Of a DNA stretch of 64,000 nt, positions 58,356 to 64,000 are shown piece by piece. The first letter of the stretch is position 1. The number at the start of each line of letters is the position of its first letter. The position numbers and the translations under genes were made by a program. The stretch is from Geodermatophilus obscurus DSM 43160. GTDB lineage: Bacteria > Actinomycetota > Actinomycetes > Mycobacteriales > Geodermatophilaceae. Below the pieces are notes generated by a model. It worked only from the letters and a program-made list of their open reading frames with translations, ran no database searches and had not been told where the DNA came from. The DNA is taken from NCBI RefSeq assembly GCF_000025345.1, contig NC_013757.1, positions 2,728,001 through 2,792,000 of the forward strand. The letters run 5' to 3'.

Positions 58356-60137
58356 ATGGGCCCCGGTCTTGGCAATGGTCCCGACGAGTTCAGGGCGCGG
58401 CGGGAGCGTGACGTGACGGCGCTGCTCAGCCAGATCTCCTACCTGGAGGAGGAGATCGGCCTGCTGCGCCGCAAGGTGGCGGAGAGCCCCCGCCAGCTGC
58501 GGTTGCTGGAGGAGCGGCTGGCGGAGGCGGAGGGCCGCGCGGCCTTCCTGTCCGAGCGCAACGACAAGCTCGCCGGCACGCTGCGCGACGCCCGCGACCA
58601 GCTGGTCACGCTCAAGGAGGAGGTCGACCGGCTCGGTCAGCCGCCGTCGGGCTACGGCGTCTTCCTCACCCGTCACGACGACGGCACGGTCGACGTCTTC
58701 ACCGGCGGCCGCAAGCTGCGCGTCTCGGTCTCCCCGGCCGTGGAGGTCGACGTCCTCCAGCACGGCCAGGAGGTCATGCTCAACGAGGCGATGAACGTCG
58801 TCGAGGCGTGCGGCTTCGAGCGCGCCGGCGACGTCGTCATGCTCAAGGAGCTGCTCGAGCCGGTCGAGGGCGAGGCGCCGCGCGCGCTGGTCATCGGACA
58901 CACCGACGAGGAGCGCGTCGTCCACCTCGCCGAGTCCCTCACCGACCAGCCGCTGCGCAGCGGCGACTCGCTGCTGCTGGAGACCCGCTCGGGCTACGTC
59001 TACGAGCGGATCCCCAAGAGCGAGGTCGAGGAGCTCGTGCTCGAGGAGGTCCCCGACATCGACTACGGCGACATCGGCGGCCTGTCCCGGCAGATCGAGC
59101 AGATCCGCGACGCGGTCGAGCTGCCGTTCCTGCACGCCGACCTGTTCCGCGAGTACGAGCTGCGCCCGCCGAAGGGCATCCTGCTCTACGGCCCGCCCGG
59201 CTGCGGGAAGACGCTCATCGCCAAGGCGGTGGCCAACTCGCTGGCCAAGAAGGTCTCCGCGGTGAAGGGGGAGGGGCAGGCGAAGTCCTACTTCCTCAAC
59301 ATCAAGGGCCCCGAGCTGCTCAACAAGTACGTCGGCGAGACCGAGCGGCACATCCGGCTGGTCTTCCAGCGGGCCCGCGAGAAGGCCGGCGAGGGGACGC
59401 CGGTGATCGTCTTCTTCGACGAGATGGACTCGATCTTCCGCACCCGCGGGTCCGGGGTCTCCTCCGACGTGGAGAGCACGATCGTCCCCCAGCTGCTCAG
59501 CGAGATCGACGGCGTGGAGGGGCTGGAGAACGTCATCGTCATCGGCGCCTCCAACCGGGAGGACATGATCGACCCGGCGATCCTGCGGCCCGGCCGCCTC
59601 GACGTGAAGATCAAGATCGAGCGGCCGGACGCGGAGGCCGCCCGCGACATCTTCAGCAAGTACCTGACGACCACGTTGCCGCTGCACCCCGACGACCTCG
59701 CCGAGCACGGCAACAGCCGCGAGGCCACGGTCGGCGGGATGATCCAGCGCACCGTCGAGCGGATGTACACCGAGAGCGAGGAGAACCGCTTCCTCGAGGT
59801 GACCTACGCCAACGGTGACAAGGAGGTCCTGTACTTCAAGGACTTCAACTCCGGGGCGATGCTGCAGAACATCGTCGACCGCGCCAAGAAGATGGCGATC
59901 AAGGAGCGGCTGGAGACCGGCGCCGGCGGCCTGCGGGTGGGCCACCTCATGCAGGCCTGCGTCGACGAGTTCAAGGAGAACGAGGACCTGCCCAACACCA
60001 CCAACCCCGACGACTGGGCGCGGATCTCGGGCAAGAAGGGCGAGCGGATCGTCTACATCCGCACGCTGATCAGCGGCAAGGGCGCCGAGAGCGGTCGCGC
60101 GATCGACACCGCGACCAACACCGGCCAGTACCTGTAG
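58356..60137 (+). CDS. arc: Proteasome-activating AAA+ ATPase (ARC/Mpa)
   Basis: This 593-residue hexameric ATPase binds Pup through its coiled coils and threads substrates into the proteasome. The order is an N-terminal coiled coil (about 15-90), two OB folds (about 95-245), the AAA domain with Walker A GPPGCGKT and Walker [10 protein letters not shown], arginine-finger region RPGRLDVK, and the C-terminal GQYL that opens the PrcBA gate. ATG 58356 has GGAGG upstream and TATAGA (about 58313) as -10. A strong terminator follows the stop. Confidence 0.96.
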   Translation: MGPGLGNGPDEFRARRERDVTALLSQISYLEEEIGLLRRKVAESPRQLRLLEERLAEAEGRAAFLSERNDKLAGTLRDARDQLVTLKEEVDRLGQPPSGYGVFLTRHDDGTVDVFTGGRKLRVSVSPAVEVDVLQHGQEVMLNEAMNVVEACGFERAGDVVMLKELLEPVEGEAPRALVIGHTDEERVVHLAESLTDQPLRSGDSLLLETRSGYVYERIPKSEVEELVLEEVPDIDYGDIGGLSRQIEQIRDAVELPFLHADLFREYELRPPKGILLYGPPGCGKTLIAKAVANSLAKKVSAVKGEGQAKSYFLNIKGPELLNKYVGETERHIRLVFQRAREKAGEGTPVIVFFDEMDSIFRTRGSGVSSDVESTIVPQLLSEIDGVEGLENVIVIGASNREDMIDPAILRPGRLDVKIKIERPDAEAARDIFSKYLTTTLPLHPDDLAEHGNSREATVGGMIQRTVERMYTESEENRFLEVTYANGDKEVLYFKDFNSGAMLQNIVDRAKKMAIKERLETGAGGLRVGHLMQACVDEFKENEDLPNTTNPDDWARISGKKGERIVYIRTLISGKGAESGRAIDTATNTGQYL

Positions 60138-60153
60138 CCGCCCCGGCCGACAC

Positions 60154-60189
60154 GACGGCCCGGCTCCCGCACCGCGGGGCCGGGCCGTC
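60154..60189 (+). terminator. Hairpin terminator after arc
   Basis: GACGGCCCGGC (60154-60164) and GCCGGGCCGTC (60179-60189) form an 11-bp perfect stem with a 14-nt loop, 17 bp after the arc stop. dop has its own promoter box beyond it, so the two genes are separate units. Confidence 0.75.
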
Positions 60190-60301
60190 CGCGGTCCCGG
60201 GGTGGCCGATGGCCGCCGGTCCCGGCGAGATCGCCGATCTCGCCGCCGCCGGTGGGCCGCGGGCTGTCCGCCCGTCTACGGACGGCGTCGTCTCGGACGC
60301 C

Positions 60302-60307
60302 TAGGGT
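60302..60307 (+). promoter_or_regulatory. Leaderless -10 box of dop
   Basis: TAGGGT lies exactly 6 nt before the ATG of dop and no SD is present. This fits transcription starting at the start codon. Similar boxes precede the GT39-type gene, marR-type gene, DUF3090 gene, mshC and metH at the same distance. Confidence 0.55.
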
Positions 60308-60313
60308 GGCGGC

Positions 60314-61819
60314 ATGAGCGTGCGGCGGGTCATGGGCACCGAGATCGAGTACGGCATCTCGGTGCCCGGGCAGCCGACGGCGAACCCGACGACGCTGTCC
60401 AGCCAGGTCGTGAACGCCTGGGCGGTGGCCGAGGCGCCCACGCCACGCCGGCCGCGCTGGGACTTCGAGGAGGAGTCGCCGCTGCGTGACGCCCGCGGCT
60501 TCGACCTGTCCCCGGCCCAGGCGCTGGACCACAACGACCTGGAGGAGGACTCGGGGATGGCCAACGTCATCCTCACCAACGGAGCCCGCCTCTACGTCGA
60601 CCACGCGCACCCGGAGTACTCGACGCCGGAGGTCACCAACCCGCGCGACGTCGTCCTGTGGGACAAGGCGGGGGAGCAGGTGATGGCCGAGGCGGCCCGG
60701 CGGGCCGCGCGCGTCCCGGGCACCCAGCCGATCCAGCTGTACAAGAACAACACCGACGGCAAGGGCGCCTCCTACGGCGCGCACGAGAACTACCTGATGG
60801 ACCGGCGGACGCCGTTCCTCGACATCATCCGGGGGCTCATCCCGTTCTTCGTGACCCGCCAGGTGGTGGCCGGCTCGGGGCGCGTGGGCATCGGCACCGA
60901 GAGCCGCACGCAGGGCTTCCAGCTCTCCCAGCGCGCGGACTTCTTCGAGGTCGAGGTGGGGCTGGAGACGACGCTCAAGCGGCCGATCATCAACACCCGC
61001 GACGAGCCGCACGCCGACGCCGACAAGTACCGCCGGCTGCACGTGATCATCGGCGACGCCAACCTCGCCGAGCTGTCCACCTACCTGAAGGTGGGGACGA
61101 CGGCGCTGGTGCTGGACATGATCGAGGCGCGCACCCTGACCCGGGACCTCTCGCTGGAGGAGCCGGTCGCGGAGCTGCAGGCGATCAGCCACGACCCGTC
61201 GCTGACCCACCGGGTGCGGCTGCGCGACGGGCGCCGGATGACGGCGCTGGAGGTGCAGCAGTCCTACCTGGAGATGGCGCAGCGGCACGTCGACCGGCAC
61301 GGGGAGGACGACGGGCAGTCCACCGACGTGCTGCGCCGGTGGGCCGAGGTGCTCGAGGACCTCGCCGTCGACCCGATGCGCTGCGCCGACCGGCTGGACT
61401 GGCCGGCGAAGCTGCGGCTGCTGGAGGGCTACCGCTCCCGCGACGGCCTCGCGTGGGGCGACTCCCGGCTGCACCTGGTGGACCTGCAGTACTCCGACGT
61501 GCGGCCGGAGAAGGGGCTGTACCACCGGCTGGTGTCGCGCGGGTCGATGCAGCGGATGCTGGCCGACGACGAGGTGACGCACGCGATGGTGCACCCGCCG
61601 TCGGACACCCGGGCCTTCTTCCGCGGGGAGTGCCTGCGCCGCTACCCGGCCCAGGTGGCCGCGGCGTCGTGGGACTCGGTGGTCTTCGACCTCGGGCGGG
61701 AGAACCTGGTCCGCATCCCGACCATGGAGCCGCTGCGGGGCACCCGCGACCACGTCGGCGCGCTGTTCGAGTCGACGTCCTCGGCGCAGGAGCTGGTCGA
61801 CACCATCACCGGCGGCTGA
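60314..61819 (+). CDS. dop: Deamidase of Pup / depupylase
   Basis: This 501-residue carboxylate-amine-ligase-fold enzyme deamidates the C-terminal Gln of Pup to Glu and also removes Pup from targets. Visible signatures are [14 protein letters not shown] (metal-binding glutamates), [18 protein letters not shown] (with the catalytic Asp), [20 protein letters not shown] and the Dop-specific loop region [18 protein letters not shown]. Length agrees with the family. It lies upstream of pup, which ends in GGQ and so needs this enzyme. Confidence 0.96.
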   Translation: MSVRRVMGTEIEYGISVPGQPTANPTTLSSQVVNAWAVAEAPTPRRPRWDFEEESPLRDARGFDLSPAQALDHNDLEEDSGMANVILTNGARLYVDHAHPEYSTPEVTNPRDVVLWDKAGEQVMAEAARRAARVPGTQPIQLYKNNTDGKGASYGAHENYLMDRRTPFLDIIRGLIPFFVTRQVVAGSGRVGIGTESRTQGFQLSQRADFFEVEVGLETTLKRPIINTRDEPHADADKYRRLHVIIGDANLAELSTYLKVGTTALVLDMIEARTLTRDLSLEEPVAELQAISHDPSLTHRVRLRDGRRMTALEVQQSYLEMAQRHVDRHGEDDGQSTDVLRRWAEVLEDLAVDPMRCADRLDWPAKLRLLEGYRSRDGLAWGDSRLHLVDLQYSDVRPEKGLYHRLVSRGSMQRMLADDEVTHAMVHPPSDTRAFFRGECLRRYPAQVAAASWDSVVFDLGRENLVRIPTMEPLRGTRDHVGALFESTSSAQELVDTITGG

Positions 61820-61904
61820 CCCCGGTCGGTCGACCTCCGTTCGTCGCACCCCGCGGGTAACTTCAGCACCAGGCACCAGCCACCTTGCGCACCTGGAGGA
61901 ACCC

Positions 61905-62114
61905 ATGGCCACGAGGGACAGCGGCGGTCAGCAGCGCTCGACGCGCAGCCGGGAGGAGACCGAGGAGGTCGAGGCGTCGGTCGACACCGAGGTCGCCGAG
62001 CGCCACAAGGAGGTCTCCGAGGACCTCGACTCCATTCTCGACGAGATCGACGAGGTCCTCGAGGAGAACTCGGAGGAGTTCGTGCGTAGTTACGTACAAA
62101 AAGGGGGCCAGTGA
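61905..62114 (+). CDS. pup: Prokaryotic ubiquitin-like protein Pup
   Basis: This 69-residue, mostly disordered protein modifier ends in GGQ. After deamidation its C-terminal Glu is linked to lysines of target proteins by PafA. The central coiled-coil-forming segment EVSEDLDSILDEIDEVLEEN binds ARC. The ATG has GGAGG at good spacing. The following HNH gene begins 19 bp after its stop instead of prcB. Confidence 0.96.
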   Translation: MATRDSGGQQRSTRSREETEEVEASVDTEVAERHKEVSEDLDSILDEIDEVLEENSEEFVRSYVQKGGQ

Positions 62115-62133
62115 CCATGATCATCTTGGTGGC

Positions 62134-62934
62134 GTGAACACGAAGTTTTGTCGCGACTGCCGGGCTTATCGTCCCGTGTCCGACTTCAGCAAGAACAAGA
62201 GATCTCGGGACGGCTTGGCGTTCTACTGTCGCCAGCACCTGGCGGAACGCGCCGCCCGGAGCCGTGAGGCCAGGCGTGTGGAACCGCGCAGACATCGATT
62301 CGTCCCACCGGACCTCACCGTGCCGGATGGTCACAAGTGGTGCCCCGACTGCGAGTCCGTGAAGTCGCTGGATCAGTTCCCGCGTACGACTGCTTCTCGG
62401 TCGGGGCGTGCCACCTACTGCCTTCTCTGCCACAACGTCCGCGGGAGAGCGTCCAGGGAGAAGGTGGGCGGATCGCGGACGTACCACCTCACGCGGCGGT
62501 ACGGCATCACGGCGGAGGAATCCGATGCGATGTTCGAGGCGCAGGGCGGGCTCTGCGCGATCTGTCGAACAGTGCCAGCCGTTCACGTGGACCACGACCA
62601 TGACACGGGCGAGGTTCGGGCGCTGCTGTGCTTCGGCTGCAACGGTGGGCTCGGGCAGTTCAAGGACGACCCCGAGGTGCTCCGCGCGGCCGCCTGCTAC
62701 GTCGAGCGGCACCGGGCCTCGCCGCGGTCCGTCAGCAGTCGGCCGGAGCCCGGCGACCCGCCCGGTCGGCGCCGGCCTGGCGTCCCCGTGACCGGCGGTG
62801 CAGCCCTGGGTTCGCGCGCTGGAGAGCGATGCAGGCGAGCAGCTGAGTGTCGAGCCACCGCCTCGGTTCACTGCCGAGCCGGGGCGGCACGCTGTTCGCC
62901 CCACCGGACAGCCACCCGTCCGGGTCGCCGGTAG
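62134..62934 (+). CDS. Endonuclease-VII-type HNH protein inserted between pup and prcB
   Basis: A frame of 266 residues from GTG 62134. The N-terminal part has two similar zinc knuckles: [13 protein letters not shown] with CRQH, and [13 protein letters not shown] with CLLC. The C-terminal part has the Endonuclease_7 pattern: [44 protein letters not shown] and CNGGLG. The HVDHDH core and paired cysteines are what a nuclease of this kind needs. After about residue 195 the residues look like GC-rich drift, so the frame's end may be extended. The gene looks less GC-rich than its neighbours. Whether it cuts DNA and why it is in the Pup operon are unknown. Confidence 0.75.
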   Translation: MNTKFCRDCRAYRPVSDFSKNKRSRDGLAFYCRQHLAERAARSREARRVEPRRHRFVPPDLTVPDGHKWCPDCESVKSLDQFPRTTASRSGRATYCLLCHNVRGRASREKVGGSRTYHLTRRYGITAEESDAMFEAQGGLCAICRTVPAVHVDHDHDTGEVRALLCFGCNGGLGQFKDDPEVLRAAACYVERHRASPRSVSSRPEPGDPPGRRRPGVPVTGGAALGSRAGERCRRAAECRATASVHCRAGAARCSPHRTATRPGRR

Positions 62935-62937
62935 GGT
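62932..62937 (+). promoter_or_regulatory. Possible -10 box for prcB
   Basis: TAGGGT overlaps the end of the HNH frame, 28 nt before the prcB ATG. A transcript starting near 62944 would still carry the prcB SD (GGGAGA). This could let the proteasome genes be expressed apart from pup. Confidence 0.3.
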
Positions 62938-62965
62938 CGCGAGCGACAGCACGGGAGACACCGGC

Positions 62966-63829
62966 ATGCGGGCGAGAGGCGGATGGGTGAGCGAGTATTC
63001 GGCTGGCCGGAGCGGGTTCTCACCCGCCTACCTGGACCGGGTGGGTTCCTCGTTCACCGACTTCCTCGCAGCGGCCGCGCCGCACCTGCTGCCGGGCAGC
63101 CGTCCGGTGCCGCAGATCCCGGTCGGGAACGTCACACCGCACGGCACCACGATCGTCTCGGTCACCTACGACGGCGGCGTCCTCATGGGCGGTGACCGGC
63201 GGGCGACCATGGGCAACCTGATCTCCAGCCGGGAGATCGAGAAGGTCTACCCGGCCGACGCCTGGTCGGTCATCGGCATCGCCGGCGCGGCCGGCATCGC
63301 CATCGAGATGGTCCGGCTGTACCAGGTCGAGCTCGAGCACTACGAGAAGATCGAGGGCCTCACGCTCTCCCTCGACGGCAAGGCCAACCGGCTGGCCCAG
63401 ATGATCCGCGGCAACCTCGGCGCCGCGTTGCAGGGCCTCGCCGTCGTCCCGCTGTTCGCCGGCTTCGACCTCGACGCGGCCCCGGGCGCCGCCCCCGGAC
63501 GGATCTTCAGCTACGACGTCACCGGCGGGAACTACGAGGAGCGCGGCTACTCCGCCGTCGGCTCCGGCTCGCTGTTCGCGCGCAACTCGCTGAAGAAGAC
63601 CTGGCGGCCGAACCTGGACGGCGACGCCGCCACCCGCAGCCTCGTCGAGGCGCTCTACGACGCCGCCGACGACGACTCCGCGACCGGCGGGCCCGACCCG
63701 GTGCGCCGGCTCTACCCGATCGTCTACCGGGTCGACGCCGAGGGCGCCGTCCGGGTCCCCGACGACGAGATCGCCGCCGTCGCCACCCGCATCACCGACG
63801 AGCGGTCCGCCGCGGACGGGCAGGGCTGA
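62966..63829 (+). CDS. prcB: Proteasome beta subunit (catalytic)
   Basis: This 287-residue precursor forms the proteolytic rings of the 20S core. A propeptide of about 59 residues ends ...NVTPHG, and cleavage exposes Thr of [20 protein letters not shown] as the N-terminal nucleophile; the Asp and Lys/Arg near GGDRRA complete the site. The ATG 62966 has GGGAGA upstream. prcA starts 4 bp after the stop, as normal for this operon. Confidence 0.95.
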   Translation: MRARGGWVSEYSAGRSGFSPAYLDRVGSSFTDFLAAAAPHLLPGSRPVPQIPVGNVTPHGTTIVSVTYDGGVLMGGDRRATMGNLISSREIEKVYPADAWSVIGIAGAAGIAIEMVRLYQVELEHYEKIEGLTLSLDGKANRLAQMIRGNLGAALQGLAVVPLFAGFDLDAAPGAAPGRIFSYDVTGGNYEERGYSAVGSGSLFARNSLKKTWRPNLDGDAATRSLVEALYDAADDDSATGGPDPVRRLYPIVYRVDAEGAVRVPDDEIAAVATRITDERSAADGQG

Positions 63830-63833
63830 CGCC

Positions 63834-64000
63834 ATGACGATGCCGTACTACGCCTCTCCCGAGCAGCTGATGCGGGACAAGTCGGAGTACGCCCGCAAGG
63901 GCATCTCCCGCGGCCGCAGCGTCGCGGTCGTCACCTATGCCGACGGCGTGCTGTTCATCGCGGAGAACCCCAGCTCCACGCTGCACAAGGTCGGCGAGCT
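63834..64000 (+). CDS. prcA: Proteasome alpha subunit, 5' part (runs off the window)
   Basis: The first 55 codons are visible: [40 protein letters not shown] and [14 protein letters not shown]. This is the gating N-terminus and first strands of PrcA, whose outer rings dock ARC. The ATG at 63834 is followed by another at 63840 that begins the usual MPYYASPEQ; either could be the start. Confidence 0.93.
   Translation, partial: MTMPYYASPEQLMRDKSEYARKGISRGRSVAVVTYADGVLFIAENPSSTLHKVGE

Overview
The window comes from a high-GC actinobacterium. The best guess is a Geodermatophilaceae-like member (Blastococcus, Geodermatophilus or Modestobacter type), but the family is inferred from general character and not proven. 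Supporting signs are GC-rich codon use, frequent GTG starts, many starts without a Shine-Dalgarno (SD) site but with a TANNNT box 6-8 nt upstream, a mycothiol ligase (MshC), and the complete Pup-proteasome locus.

Region 1, about 1-18,400, is accessory and worn by mobile elements. It holds an alpha/beta hydrolase plus acetoacetate-decarboxylase-like pair behind a promoter and dyad; a frameshifted class A penicillin-binding protein; a relic of a secreted polysaccharide deacetylase; a GT39-type membrane glycosyltransferase; a complete IS3-like element; a twice-frameshifted IS1380-family transposase; a secreted GH14 beta-amylase; a tRNA-Gly 3'-half fragment that looks like an attachment site; a subtilase (S8) without a signal peptide; an IS982 fragment; an intact IS256-family transposase; and a tyrosine recombinase preceded by a coupled small ORF.

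Region 2, 18,400-26,300, is one sugar-catabolic unit on the minus strand: LacI-type repressor, D-lyxose-isomerase-like cupin, lipoprotein binding protein, two-domain ABC ATPase, two permeases and a DUF4432 epimerase-like protein. A 12-bp LacI-type palindrome sits between the repressor and isomerase genes. A strong hairpin separates the binding-protein and ATPase genes.

Region 3, 26,700-39,500, starts with tRNA-Leu(GAG) and carries metabolic and regulatory genes: M20 peptidase, LysR regulator divergent from an Asp/Glu racemase, SDR, methyltransferase, TetR-GT1 pair, small actinobacterial proteins, a secreted TAP-like peptidase, an iron-box-controlled DUF2470 protein, a RecD-like helicase and an aldo/keto reductase.

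Region 4, 39,600-64,000, is the conserved actinobacterial block known in Mycobacterium tuberculosis as Rv2136c-Rv2109c: uppP, phosphomutase, DUF3090, SCO1664-type kinase-like protein, mshC, dgt-like, PAC2, metH, RecB-like nuclease, trmI, arc (mpa), dop, pup, prcB and prcA. PrcA runs off the right edge. Pup-GGQ is deamidated by Dop, attached to targets by PafA (not in the window), and read by Arc, which feeds the PrcBA core.

Most notable observations: an endonuclease-VII-type HNH gene inserted between pup and prcB; a dispersed intergenic repeat whose terminal arms covary around an invariant 33-nt spacer; an IdeR/DtxR iron box upstream of the DUF2470 gene; a 22-codon leader ORF fused by ATGA overlap to uppP; a one-GC-unit deletion that splits the penicillin-binding protein; and a 19-bp inverted repeat abutting the IS3-like element.
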